The notes: generated by a model from the sequence alone, not told the origin. A stretch of 64,000 nucleotides of DNA from Pontederia crassipes (GCA_030549335.1 CM060191.1:57857947-57921946); one strand, 5' to 3'. Counted from the stretch's first letter, positions 24,533 to 36,841 are shown. A program made the numbers and translations.

Positions 24533-24597
<65 letters not shown>
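24533..24597. repeat. (AT)n microsatellite
   Basis: About 32 AT units directly beside the left end of the long-TIR MITE. Confidence 0.97.
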
Positions 24598-24599
<2 letters not shown>

Positions 24600-24600
<1 letters not shown>

Positions 24601-25176
24601 GAAGCCTCTAATGCCACTCCAAAAAACTTGCTGCCACTCTTTTTAAAATTTTTGGACGAGTTTGCCCTCGAGATCATCTACCTCCGGTACAACACATCAT
24701 TGATGCTTAAAATAAGTTCCAAGACAACACTTGTGTCACTATCGTAATATTAATATAAAATGTTAATAAATATTATTATTTTTATAATATAACATACACG
24801 ATAATTATTATATTTTTTAAACTTATATCTTTTATATATTTTAGCAAAAAATATTACGACAAAAATATACTCTTTCAAATTACTCGTAATGAATTGCAAA
24901 TGATAGGACATAAAAAATATCATTTAAATCATAAGATAAAAGTTTAAAAATATCTTTTATTTATAATATTACAAAAATCTAATAAATATTATAAAATAAT
25001 AATATTTATCAACATTTTATATTAATACTACGATAGCGATACAAGTGTTATCTTGGAATTTGTTTTAAGCACCAATGGTGAGTTGTACTTGAGGTAGATG
25101 ATCTCGAGGGCAAACTCGTCCAAAAATTTTAAAAAGGAGTGGCAGCAAGTTTTTTTGGAGTGGCATTAGAGGCTCC
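24600..25176. mobile_element. Long terminal inverted repeat MITE (Mutator-like)
   Basis: The left arm starts GGAAGCCTCTAATGCCACTC. The right arm read from 25176 on the other strand starts GGAGCCTCTAATGCCACTCC. The two arms stay similar for roughly 190 bases (GGACGAGTTTGCCCTCGAG in both). The element sits in a TA repeat, so the target duplication cannot be defined. Very long arms and a short non-coding core suit a Mutator-like MITE. Confidence 0.8.
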
Positions 25177-25681
25177 TATATATATATATGTGTATGTACA
25201 TTAATTACATAGAAGACCGCACCAAATTCACCCGGATCCTTATATAAAAAATTATAAATAGGTGCATAGTCATTCATTTGATCAATTTGCTGATAAAGGT
25301 TCATGTACGTACTACACACATACACATATATACTAAGTAAACATTGGATTAGCTTTGTATACTACTATTTCGTAGTTTTATTAATATATACATTAGTGAT
25401 CGCATCGTTCGTATAATTAATCTCTAGGCACCAACTTGGAGATGGGACAATCATATTGATATCTCTTCCCTGTGCATAGCTCTCATTAAAAATTTTACTC
25501 ATGAACTACTGAAAGGTGAATATCAATGGTGGAGTGAGAACTGAATCCTCGCCGTCAATAGGAAATTGACGGCGTAAATCGAAACAGGAAAAAGGGGAAT
25601 GAGAGGGCACAACTTTGTTTTGCTCGTAGCTCTCGTTCGAATCGCTCGTGGAACGCGACGATGCCCAATGTCACCTTCGTT

Positions 25682-26230
25682 TAGGGGTGTTCACGGGTCG
25701 AATTTGACCCGACCCGACCTTGAACCCGACCCGACCCGCCCGATTTTGATCGGGTCGGGTCGATCCTCTTTGGAAGGATATATCCGATCCAACTCGACCC
25801 GGTTCGGGTCGGGTTGGATCGGGTCGGGTGGTCGGGTTACCCGCCCACCATTTTTTTTAATTTTTTTGTTACCTTTTTTCTATTATTTAATATAAAAAAT
25901 ATAATATAATATTTATTTTAAAAGCATAAAATAATTTTTTATGCATTTATATAATATTTTACATATTTAAAATATTTTTATTTTAATATTTTCTTTAATT
26001 TTTAGTACAAAATATAATCTGAAAAATTAAAAAAAATTTTAAAAAAATAAAAAGGTTGGGTCTTTCGGGTCGGGTCGGGTCAAGTCGGGTCAGAAAATTC
26101 CGACCCGTACCCGACCCGAACCGGGATCGGGTTGAGGTCGGGTCGGGTCGGGTCCGACCCGACCACGGATTCGACCCGTCGGGTCGGATCATCGGGTTCG
26201 CGGGTCTACCCGACCCGTTGAACACTCCTA
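25682..26230. mobile_element. Non-autonomous hAT element inside the MULE left arm
   Basis: Ends are TAGGGGTGTTCACGGGTCG and, on the other strand, TAGGAGTGTTCAACGGGTCG. A perfect 8-bp target duplication, ccttcgtt, lies at 25674-25681 and 26231-26238. Subterminal regions are saturated with GGGTCGGGT / CCCGACCC motifs. The core is AT-rich. Confidence 0.92.
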
Positions 26231-26310
26231 CCTTCGTTCTTTGTTGCTACATTCCTCGCCCTAGGTGACGATCGCCTTCGCCAGAGCCAAAGCAAACCGA
26301 CGTCTCCAGT

Positions 26311-27095
26311 TTGCCTATCGATCTTCTTCCTTTTTCTTTTGTGAATCCGCATTTTGCTGTCATTTTCCATCCATTCTGCTGCATGGAATGGCCATTCGAT
26401 GCCCTAGATGACGACAACGCAGATGCCCTAGACCATTCTAAAATGGCCATTTCTACGTGCAATGGAGAATGCTTTGACGTCGACTATTACTTTTTCTTTC
26501 GGTGGATCTTGTAGTGTACTATAGAAGGCAAAATAAGCATACTATTCATGCTAATTGTTGAATTGATCCACTCTGGTGAATGTTTTTTAATATATTTTTT
26601 TTATTCCAGTGGCAAAAAAATTTGCCCTTTTTAATTGTCGATTTTATATTGTACAAACATGTGTGTTGTCATGGTTCATTGAACACGTACTCCTTCTCTT
26701 TCATTTCTTATTTGTCTTATATTCTTACTATTCGTGCAATACATTTGTTGCTTTCATATGCCTCTTACCTTTGTAGGCATTCATAAATTAGTTATTGCTT
26801 GGTGGATCCGTACCTGTCTAAAGTAGTTATTGTCGTTGTTTGACATGGCAGAGCTGACCTCTTTTCTATAACTATTGTTGGCATATTGCCATTGTACATT
26901 AGTCTTTCATAATGTTTATTGGATATTAATGGCTTGCTCTCATTTGTTTTGGCGCTTTAGCTTTGAACAAAATGGATGATACCTTTATAAAATTTTCATG
27001 TACAATAGCTGATTAGATATGTATTTTCCGACTTATAAAGTTTACACTTACATACTATTTGTCTTCTTTGAATTGTCTTATTTGAATGTTAGGAA
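26311..27095 (+). other. Leader or intron region of the left MULE gene
   Basis: T-rich DNA between the left terminal repeat and the GRF exon. An acceptor-like TGTTAG at 27087-27092 precedes the GRF start codon. Small frames (26311-26514, 26580-26786) have no recognisable domain. Confidence 0.35.
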
Positions 27096-27197
27096 ATGAC
27101 TTTCCCTAAATGCTATTGCCAACTAGATGTTGCGATAAAAACTTCTTGGACTGAACGAAATTTTGGTAGGAGATTTAATGGATATCGACGTTATGGG
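27096..27197 (+). pseudogene. GRF-type zinc-finger exon (partial)
   Basis: ATG at 27096 opens 34 codons: a C-x-C pair, TSWTERNFGRRF and YRRYG, then a donor-like GGGGTGAGC. Spacing and the NxGRRF core match plant zf-GRF proteins, which bind nucleic acid. The next conserved Cys (GRRFxxC) is Tyr here. Downstream exons are missing, where a copia element now lies. The domain is confident; its membership of the MULE is inferred from position. Confidence 0.55.
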
Positions 27198-27215
27198 GTG
27201 AGCTTTTATACATAC

Positions 27216-27570
27216 TGAAGGTTTTAATATAAGAAACACTAACTTTTACAGCAGAATTATTCAATTGATTCTTTTACGTTGTATCATACTTCGGAGTCGG
27301 GATGATAATTACTAGAGGAAGATCGTCACTGTATCACAATCCAAGTATCGTTTCAGACTTCGACAAGGTTGCAGGAATCAGTGGACAGCAGCACTTACGT
27401 CTCCAATATCACACATGGACAAGGCAATGTATCACTCTTATATAATAGTTGAAGTAAAATTGCATGTGCAGTTTTCACAACTTACCATCCATGCTCATCA
27501 CATGACATCAACATGGATAATTCCATGTGGTTAACTGCTTAATTTTTCCATTACAGGCATCAATCCAACA
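27216..27570 (-). mobile_element. 3' LTR of a copia element (tentative borders)
   Basis: On the minus strand the purine tract GTGTGTGGGAGAT (27583-27571) is followed by TGTTGGATTGATG, the usual copia polypurine tract and LTR start. A TATATAAG box lies inside at about 27440. The far end is set at TTCA near 27216 only because it gives TG..CA termini. Confidence 0.5.
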
Positions 27571-29539
27571 ATCTCCCACACACACATAATGAGACAACAC
27601 TCATGTATTTTGTCAAAAAATATCCGAACGTAATATATGGATCGTGCGACCCACGAGTACATTAACAACACAATACGAGAGAATTGTGACATGTTAGGAA
27701 TACATAATTACTCAACCACTTGAAAGCCAAGACTATAAAAGTCGCTCAATCAATATGCGAGCCAGAACTATATTCTCATATAGTCGCTCAAGCAATCATG
27801 TTACTCGCTTCGCCTTAAAGACACTTTGCTTGCACAGTTTAGACGACTCACGTCTAACTCTGCGGTTATTTAATTTTATATGTATACTTTATAGTTGTCC
27901 AACAACATATAAAATTTATGCAGCACCAATGAATCTTTCTCCCACCCTCATATTTTTTGGTTCTAAGTCAGCTGATTTTCTAAACGTGGCTCGATGGACT
28001 GCATACAATTTTAGCCTTTGAGTACCTCGCTAAAGTAGCAACACTAACTTATTACTTTGAAATATAATCAAGAGTCTAAAGGCAATCTCCGAACTCGTTC
28101 AGTCCTTAAAGACTCACACATGTGACAAAGACTTGATAACTATTCGTCACAGGGTCGACTTAGCATACTTAGTTATACACTCAAGTATTGCGGTGGAGAC
28201 TCTCACTGAAGGAGCGTATGTCTTTACTCAATAAGTCCAGTCGCCTATCTATGACGCTTAACCTGAGCCCTCCCACTAGTCGCCCAAAATTTTGGGATGT
28301 TAAATGAGGTCTCATATCTGGCTCCCCTTGTCAGGTCACACAGAGTTGAAGTAAGCTCGTGTTTGAATACTTCCGAACAAATTAGGATAGTTTCCTCGCT
28401 CGCTATACTCTAAGCGCTGAAGGCGATTATTCGTGTGATTTGATAATCTCGTGCCTTACTGACATACTATACTTGTGTATAACAACTCATAATAACTTAA
28501 ACAAAGAAATGAAATACTTTCATTAAAAACAAATGTTTAAGTTCAATTAGAATTACGTAATGCTATAGCTTTTACATGTCTAATAAATACATCTCTCGGA
28601 ATATGCTTCGTAAATGGATCAGCCACATTTTGATGTGTAGACACATATTGAATCATGATCCTTTTCTGAACATATTTCATACAAATTTGCACTTAGTGTC
28701 GATATGCTTTCCTTTACAGTAATATTTTTTATCTTTGACATATGCAATGACAGCTTGATTATCACAATAGAGGTTAGTCTTTGAAGCATCATCAACTACT
28801 CTCAGATGGCGAAAGAATTTGCCTAACCAAAGGCCTTCTTTTGCAGCTTCGGTGTATGCCATGAATTCAACTTCCATTGTTGAAAATGCTATGCAATCTT
28901 GTTTCTTGTTGCTCCACATCACAACACCATTGCTAAGTAGGAAGACGTAATCGGAGGTGGACTTGCGTTCATCAACATCGCCAGCCCAATCAACATTCAC
29001 ATATCCGGCTAACTTTAGACTTCCTCCTTGATAGCATACCGCGTAGACAACTATTCCCTTCAAATATCTGAGAATCATTTTGACAGCCTTCCAACGTTAG
29101 TGTCCTGGATTAGATTGATATCGACTGACTAGACCAATGGCATGACATATGTCGGGTCAAGTACACAACATGACATACATCATACTTCCGACTGCGCTGA
29201 CATAAGGAACATAGGCCATAACACTCTTTTCTTCTGAAAGTTTTAGACACATGTTAAGACTTAAAATTTTACCTTTCTCTATAGGAGTATCAATAGGTTT
29301 GCAATTATTCATTCGAAAACGTTCGAGGACCTTTTTGATATAGATTTCTTGCGTAAGAGTAATGAATCTCTTTGAACGATCTCGATGAATTTTTACTCCA
29401 AGTATATATGCTGCTTCACCCATGTCCTTCATCAAAGATAGAGGACAATCATTGCTTAATGATACTTATATACTCCTTATTATTCCCAGCTACCAAGATA
29501 TCGTCGACATATAGAGTTAGAAATGCAAACTTATTAATC
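27571..29539 (-). pseudogene. Copia polyprotein remnant: reverse transcriptase and RNase H
   Basis: Reading from 29539 downward: LTLYVDDILVAGNNKE carries the reverse transcriptase active-site YVDD. Then LMKDMGEAAYILGVKIHRDRS and KKVLERFRMNNCKPIDTP belong to the RT thumb, followed by RPDI-type and YLKGI motifs. RNase H follows: GYVNVDWAGDVDERKSTS, AYTEAAKEGLWL and NLYCDNQAV. The tail before 28560 resembles the usual HIDxKxxFVR..ADPFTK end with stops. About 0.95 kb of non-coding DNA separates this from the polypurine tract. Everything upstream of the YVDD region (gag, integrase, RT fingers) is missing: a CACTA-type end interrupts the frame at 29540. Confidence 0.85.
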
Positions 29540-30350
29540 CACTACAAGAAAATGGGTGCTTAGCGACGCAAAATAGCGTCACATAAGAGGTGACGGTACA
29601 TAGACGCCACTAGCGCCTTTATGGCGTCCACTTTGCGTCACAACAACGGGACGCTATTTGCCTCTCGCCAGCGTCTGATTAGCGTGTTCTTAGCTATTCA
29701 TGAAATAGACGCTAATGCTGACGCAATGGAGACGCTACGTAGATGCTATTATTGCGTGCCACGGAGCGAAAATACGCGGCAGAACCTAGCGTCATTTTTG
29801 CATCGACCCCGCTCGACACGAATCTCGCGTCGCACGCCTTGCGGTTCTAAAGCGACGCTATATGGCATCACAGGCTTAGGCGACGCCATGTAGATGAGAA
29901 TATGATTATTGGCAACTACTTATAAGTTATCTATATTTATATTGCTATTTGTTTTATATTTAAACCCTATATATTATATATACTATATGTTAATCAATAA
30001 ATTAATTAAATATTATATTAGTATTATCAACATATATATGTATTCCTACATGATTACCCATATTATATATATATATATATGTATTACACGATTATATATA
30101 TGTATTTTTACATGATAGGAGTGTTCCTAAATATATAATTTGTTACCTATATTATTTCTGTTATCTATACATACAATATATATAATATCTTAATTATGCA
30201 TATTTTATTATTATATACTTAATCATGAAATTATGGTGGTTGAATTAAGAGAGTGATTTGCTATAAGTTATCCCATTTTAGCGTCACCGTGAAGACTCAA
30301 TAGCGTCCACTTCGCGTATAACTAGAGCCGTCGTTCCTGGGGAGATGCTA
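29540..30350 (+). mobile_element. CACTA (En/Spm) left end and subterminal region
   Basis: CACTACAAGAAAA begins at 29540, the plant CACTA terminal sequence. It interrupts the copia reverse transcriptase. The next 350 bases hold many copies of a GCGTC/GACGC motif in both orientations (subterminal repeats), and two more clusters occur at 30277-30335. No transposase and no matching CACTA right end with the same subterminal motif are visible. Confidence 0.65.
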
Positions 30351-30352
30351 AA

Positions 30353-31820
30353 AAATTAATGTGCATCTAATGGATACTTTCTAATTAAAGCAACTTTAGT
30401 GTTGAGAGTGCTAAAATTTTCACGTTCTTTCAAATCACAATGATGTTGAATAGCTCTATAATGAAATATGTGAATTGACAAATCCATCGAAAAATACATT
30501 AATACTCTCTGCTCTTTGGGTGGTACGCATGCCTGCAGTGAAAACATTAGCAAAATATAATGTTATCCATGTTGTCGTTTGTTGTACATATTCTCTATCC
30601 AATGTCCATCCGGAATAACAAACTTCTTTAATAGATTCCACATCTCCTCAAAATCGTTGATACATGATTATCCTATCATCCATGCATTAAAGTCATGCTT
30701 GAGAGTCTCATGTGCATATAAATCTTGCATATTACACATACATTCCTTAGAATATGCAAAAAATAATATATATGATGGGTGTGGGGAAATATCTCATGAA
30801 TGACATTGCCCATAGAAATGTCGATCAATAATTATACAATTGGGATATTCTTCCATTCATGCATTCCAGCCATTTCTTAAAAACCATATAAGCGTCTCCT
30901 CAGTCTCAATCAACAAAGCACAACCAAGTAAACACGATCTCCTATGATGATTAATTCCGATGCAAATGACATGAGAAATTTATTTATCCTGTTTGTAGTA
31001 TCGAATACCACCACATCCCCAAAGGTTATATAATGCAAAAAAAAACCATTTCTACACCATTCCAATTCCCATATATGGACAAAACTTAGATCACCATTGA
31101 TTTTCATTTGAAAATACAAAGATAGACTACTACATTCTTTGTCAATAGTTCTTTTTCCTCTTAATTGATCAATATATTATTGCTTTGTAATCGATAGTTC
31201 CCTTAAGTAATTAAGAACTCTAACAATTACTGTGGATCAACTCTGTTAGTATGCAAAGTATACATAACTTGTACAAATGCATCCGATATTTCTTTGTGCG
31301 AACGTAATTGTATTACCTTCGAAAGAGTATCCAAAAGATGTGTGTGCTCTTCAATAAACTATCTTACCTCCCACTTTCCATCATTCCTTTCACCATCATA
31401 GAAATAAGCAAGGCAATAGCCTCTCTTCTTCGTTTAACTATTGTTCCTATACTACGCTTCAAATCCTTGTGTCTTTCTTTAGAACAAACAACGTTTTTAC
31501 TAACAATTTTTTTGACACTTTTAATATATGAGAATAAGATTTTCACACTGAAAAACTCGTCAATTTAGCATACATATTGTAGTATTTATATGCATCTTTG
31601 TCAGTATCAAAAGTCATGCCAACAAATGATTTTCTAAATTCATTGGATTTCACATGACCATTATCTTCAACTTGTACAACTTTGTTAGTAGCATTCTCAT
31701 TGTTATTTTCATAGCTGCTACGAAGAAAATATATTAATGAAGTGTATATGAAACAAAAGTTTTTGTGTTTAATAAGGAAGATATATACCTATCTTGTTTG
31801 GACACACAATCAATGTCCAT
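30353..31820 (-). pseudogene. FAR1/FHY3-related MULE-type transposase, broken
   Basis: A short first exon starts at ATG 31820 (MDIDCVSKQD), with a donor at about 31788. Exon 2 begins after TTCTTCGTAG near 31720. Domains in order: FAR1 DNA-binding region (VGMTFDTDKDAYKYYNMYAK, VVCSKERHKDLKRS, WEVRQFIEEHTHLL); MULE transposase core (FGDVVVFDTTNRINK, then a frameshift near 30915 before LGCALLIETEETL); and FAR1 C-terminal region (TAGMRTTQRAESINVFFDG). In-frame stops occur near 31550 and 31160. FAR1/FHY3 transcription factors are domesticated relatives. Its place between inverted repeats favours a transposase over a host regulator. Confidence 0.8.
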
Positions 31821-32149
31821 CAATATCTAACTTAAAAAATGAGCAAGACACCTTGATGCATGAACATTGAATATTTAAGCAACAAGAAAATAAATTAGCA
31901 AAGACTGGATAGACACAAAATCATTGTGCTAAAGAATTCCAAAATGATAGATAGATCCAATGTAATGAAAAAAAAGTAAAAGATAACCTCACAATGTAGC
32001 TATGACCAGATTGACAAGGCACACAATGAAAGCATAGATCATCTAAATGAAAGCAAAGGGAACTAAGTGTTATGTGCTAATAATTGTTGCTTACATTGTC
32101 AGTTTTAACACATAATAACTTTCATTAATTGTTGTTTACATAAACATCA

Positions 32150-32760
32150 TGAAGGAAAGCATAAATCATCTACATTTTGCAAAGGGAACTTCATCATTTA
32201 GGGCACCAAGCAAGAATCTAAATAAAGCACATAATCTATATAAAGCAAATATGAAAGCAGAGATTGAACTCACAATCAATCTCTGGCTAGGGCATAATCG
32301 CCGATCACCTTCGCCTCGACTCATAAAAGCAACTAGGGCATTGAATGCTACACACTTCGGCCGACGAACGAGAGACGTTAGTTTGCTTCGACTCTGACAG
32401 TAGTGGTCGTCACCCAGGGCATACACAAAGGAGAACCAGAAAGATGATTCAGGGCGGGAGAACCAGAAATCATGAAGGAACGAGAGAATACGAAGGCGTG
32501 CGAGGAACTCACCGCTCTGGCGAAGGTGATCCTCACCTAGGGTGAGGAACGGGCAACAACGGACGAAGGTGACCTAGGGCGTCGTCGTGTTCCATGAGCA
32601 GTTTGAATGAGAGTTACGAGCGAAATGAATTTGTGCATGCTTGTTCCCTTTTTTTCCTCGTTCAATCTACGCCGTCGTGATTCACTTGTTCTCACTTGAC
32701 CATTCAATGCACTGTTGATGCTCCCGAAGGAGGCATTCCACAATCGTGCTCAGTAAAATT
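32150..32760 (-). repeat. Right terminal repeat of the MULE
   Basis: Inverted copy of the 25.5-26.3 kb segment, free of the hAT insertion. It lies just upstream of the FAR1-type gene and so would contain its promoter and leader. It also holds an internal duplication: CTTCGCCAGAGC at about 32515 and a diverged copy near 32390. Confidence 0.6.
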
Positions 32761-33843
32761 CATGGGTAAGAAAATCAGGGGAATGGGCAATGTGTTAAAA
32801 ATCATAAAAAAGTATACATAAATTGAACGGGGAGAACATCGTCTCTATCCATTTCTAAATATTTTGGTGAGAAAAAAAATAGTAAAATGAGCAAAAACAA
32901 AAAGACTAAAAAACTTTGTTGGTAGGAAAGGAAAATAATTAACTTAAAAGAAAGGAAAAAGAGGAAAATGTGACACAAAAAGAAAAGGTACTAACAAATG
33001 GAAAAGATAAGTGGAAAGACAAAATCAAAGAGAGAAAAGTATGAAATAATTTCAAATCATAGAGGGCAAAACTACGAAAATGCTTATAAAATGTATTAGT
33101 TGATGAAAACCAAGAATTATGTTCATATATTTTAATTTTAAGATCAAGAGGAAAATGCTTGAATACAGAATGAAATAGAGAAAAGATGAAAAAAGTGATA
33201 TATAAGAAAAAAATTTAACATGTGTAAATCAGTTTTCTTTTATGTTCATCTTAGTTTTCTAGGTGTGTTACAAAAATTCGATTAACCTAGATGAACCAAT
33301 GTCATATGACAAATTTCCCATTTCCAAGGTCTTCAACTCCTTAAAATTCATTTCAAAGTAAAATGAAAAAATAATAATGCTTGAATAAAATTTAGATATC
33401 AACCTTGATTTCTATTATGAAAAACAATATTAGTAAGGGAAAAAAGGGAGACAGAGAGTTGAAACAATTTCAGGTTCACTATGGTTATGGATGAGACTAA
33501 ATAGATAAATAAATTATCAATATTGTTATTATGAACAGAAAGAGTTGCACAATTAGAAGTGTTTGGTACGAAGATAATGACGAGAACAAAGACCTATTCC
33601 AATGATAATGATCAAATACTATAAGAATTAAATTTTTTTTTATCAAACATCATCATTGTTTTATTTTTCTTGTTAGCAAAGTGAAAAAAAGAAAATAAGA
33701 ACATTTAGTTCTTCGCCAAGGTAAGAATGTTCTACCCATTATATTTTTAATTTAAGAACACTACCCTAAATTACGCACAGCTTACAACTTTGTGCTCTGC
33801 TCCAACCCAACATATTGAATGATTGAGCGGTCAGCCAATTGAC

Positions 33844-33903
<60 letters not shown>

Positions 33904-34440
33904 TACCCTTATATTTGAGACATCTCATCATTCTCATGTATAATAATCACACAAAAAACACTTTTTTTCTCAAAAAAATCATTTTTAATATTGGAATTGT
34001 TATCGTTGGAATTGTAAACATATAATTAATTAAATTTATTGCCATATTGGTTAAATAATTGCACAATCCTGTCAAAGGCTTTTTTAGGACTGATAAAACC
34101 GACTATTTCAATATTCAAACGACAACAAAATGGATATATGTGATCAAAATTTTTTAAAATTATATGTGACCAAAATGGATACATGTATACTCAGTTACCT
34201 TTGTGAAAATCAGCGCATGACATCATCTTATCTTTCTCGTATATAAACATTAAGATTTCTAAATTTTTAGTGTTTACACAGATAACATTAATGGTTCCTA
34301 CTATACATTCCATTTTCAATAGCAGATCTCTAAAATCGTCTTCTGTAGCCCTCACACGAGTCATCACATTTTATTTTATTTTATAATGAGATTATCCCAT
34401 CTTTCATAAACAAGATTAACTAGCATCAGAAAGAAAATTA
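32761..34440. other. Intergenic, AT-rich
   Basis: No gene seen. Purine-rich to 33220; an (AT)n run lies at 33849-33900. Confidence 0.5.
33849..33900. repeat. (AT)n microsatellite
   Basis: About 26 AT units. Confidence 0.97.
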
Positions 34441-35885
34441 AGATTTTTGGACGGAAATTTTCGACGGAAAGAAATCTTTCGCAATTTGCGACGGATTTTG
34501 AGACGGATAGCAATCCTCGAAATTTTCGACGGACCTGACAATCAAAAACAAAAAAATAAATTATAAATTTTAATATATTATTATTTTATTTTCTGACGAT
34601 TTGGAACGTTGAAATTTTTGACGGCTCCCTATCCATCGTAAGTTCTGACGGTCAAACCCGTCAGTAACTAGAAAAATAATTAAATAGTATATAATATATA
34701 ACATTATTTAATATATAATGTAATTAGTATTTTATTATTATAATTATCAATAAGCTTCGAAAGTTTCGAGGATAAGGAGCCGTCGAAAATTTCGATGGTC
34801 TGGACTGTTGGTAACGAGAAAAGTAATTAAATATTATAATCTTATATATCATAATATATAATATAATTACTATTTTATTATTATAATTACCGACAGTTCG
34901 GATCCTTGAAAGTTCCGACGATCTGGACCATCGGTAATCGTAAAAATAATTAAATATTATAATCTAATATATCATATTATATAATATAATTAGTATTTTA
35001 TTATTATAATTACCGACAGTTCAGAATAGTCGGTAACGTAAAAATATTATTTTATTATTAAACTTTGCGATGGTCAAAATTGACGATAATACAAAAATAA
35101 TCCCGCCACACTCTCTGCCTTTTTTTTTCTTTTCCTGCTCCCACTCTTTTTTTTTCCGCCTATTTATTCACATTTTCCATCTCCACTATTTTTCCTCTAC
35201 TCTCTCTACCTCTTTCTCTCTCTCCCAGACGACGACAAAAGGATGACCCTCCCGATGACCCCTCTCTCTCCTGTAGCCGGTGACCCTCTCTCATTCGCGC
35301 TGGCGGCCCGACCTGGCCACGCGCGGCCTAACCCAACTGCGGATCGGCCGCCTACGGCGCGCGGCTCGGATCCGCCGCTTGGTAGCCTGATCCGGTCGCC
35401 TCGCGACGGATCTGTCGCCTGGCGGTCTGGATCGGCCACCTCGCGGCAGATCCGCCACCTGATCCGGCAGTGGAACGGCCACCAGGCGGCTTGGAACGGC
35501 CGCACATGTATGGATCAGTCGCACATGGATTGGCCGCCTGGCGGCCAATTTTTTTATTATTTTATACGTTATTTCATACGGCTTAGGCCATCGAAAAAAT
35601 TCACAAGTGTCAAAACTTTTGACGGTTGCGACCGTCATAACTTTCTACGGTCGCCGTTGTCTGAAACTTCAGACGGTTGCAGCCGTCTGAAATTTCAAAC
35701 GGTCACGACCGTCGGAATTTTCCGACGGGTACGGTCGTCGGAACTTTCGACAGATATCTCTTGCTCGTCGGGAAAATTTTTGCGACGAGCATTCTTTCGA
35801 CAGATCGTATCCATCGAAAACTTCATTTTCTATTGGATTTCACAAAGTTTTCGACGGTTGAGAAAAGTCGATTTTTCTTGTAGTG
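34441..35885. mobile_element. CACTA-type right end with subterminal repeats
   Basis: The segment ends TTTTTCTTGTAGTG at 35885, the CACTA terminus in inverted orientation. From 34450 to 35080 and from 35590 to 35880 there are dozens of GACGG/CCGTC motifs (TTTCGACGG, CCGTCGGAA) in both orientations. A GC-rich block of GATCCGCC / GGCGG motifs lies at 35240-35560. A left end CACTACAAG is not found nearby. Confidence 0.6.
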
Positions 35886-36841
35886 TAGGTATTTTCTTGG
35901 ATGTGCCGTGTAATTATGCTATTCATGAAATAACTATATATCCATCAAACAGAGATACGCAATTATGCTATCAAACTAATAAAATTTTGAGATATGAACT
36001 GAGAATAAATGCTATTTCAACTTTATAGTGAAATAATCCATTTATGTAAAATGTACTGTCTTTCACAAGTTGAAATTGTTTAGTGACAAATTTATTCGTT
36101 ACCTTTTTTTTTAAGATATACTGTTTGGTAGAATAAAGTAAAAGACAATAAGCTCCTATTCTACCTTTTATATCTAAATCAAACATGGCAATAAAGTTGT
36201 TCTTAATCTATTTTTAAAGATCATGCTTTAAGCGTGCTGATCGCATATAGTCACCACCATGGGGCGACGAACATGGAGTTTAATTAATCATTATGTATCA
36301 GATATCTCTCATTCGATCAATCCAAGAAGGCAAATTATGAGACAACGTGTTGTTCCCAAGGCAGTACAACCTTGGGGTTACTGAGGTCCGATAGAACAAC
36401 TTCCATATAAGATAGAAGAACAAAATATTCTTCTTTTTTTTTTATAGTATTTCATTTTTCTTTGGATTCGAAATCTCATTTTTCTTTTAAAAGCGGAAGA
36501 GAAAAAATTATTTACATAATTTTGATTTCAACTTATAAATAAAGTATATGAATACACGTATAAGAAATCTAATCGTTTAAATGAATCTATCATTTAGCTT
36601 TTATTTCCTTCCTTTTCTCATATTTTACAAATAAGATTAATTATTTATTATTCTCCCCGAATTAGTATTATGATTTTCGATATTTGGTTCTGAGAACGAG
36701 AGCGAGTAATACTTAATTGTGGACCTTATCTTCGAAACCAAGCACGAGGTAAGTGAAAGAAAAAACAACAGGAAAGATATAACAACGGACAAGATAGCAT
36801 TTACAAAGTACTAAAATATTATTTTAGTTATAAAAATGTCG

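Larger units (their letters stand above)
25490..32760 (-). mobile_element. Decayed Mutator-like element (MULE), nested insertions
   Basis: The sequence 25530-25681 plus 26231-26310 reappears in inverted orientation at about 32690-32373. Shared in order are GAGTGAGAAC, GACGGCGTA, TTTCGCTCGTA-like, TGGAACRCGACGA, TCACCTTCGT and CTTCGCCAGAGC. Between these arms lie a FAR1-type transposase reading inward from the right (30353-31820) and a GRF zinc-finger exon reading inward from the left (27096-27197). Together this fits a Mutator-like element with TIRs of a few hundred bases. Outer ends are approximate (AATTTTACT on both sides), and no 9-bp target duplication was found. A hAT MITE, a copia element and a CACTA terminus sit inside. 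Confidence 0.6.

Noticed and set aside
30353..31820. Functional FAR1/FHY3 transcription factor
   Set aside because: Frameshift near 30915, several stops, and location between inverted repeats favour a dead transposase.
29540..35885. One CACTA transposon spanning both ends
   Set aside because: Subterminal motifs and 3-bp flanks disagree and no CACTA transposase lies between.
35243..36028. 261-codon frame in the CACTA end
   Set aside because: Its GC-rich part is simple GATCCGCC-type repetition and the rest is subterminal repeat; no domain.
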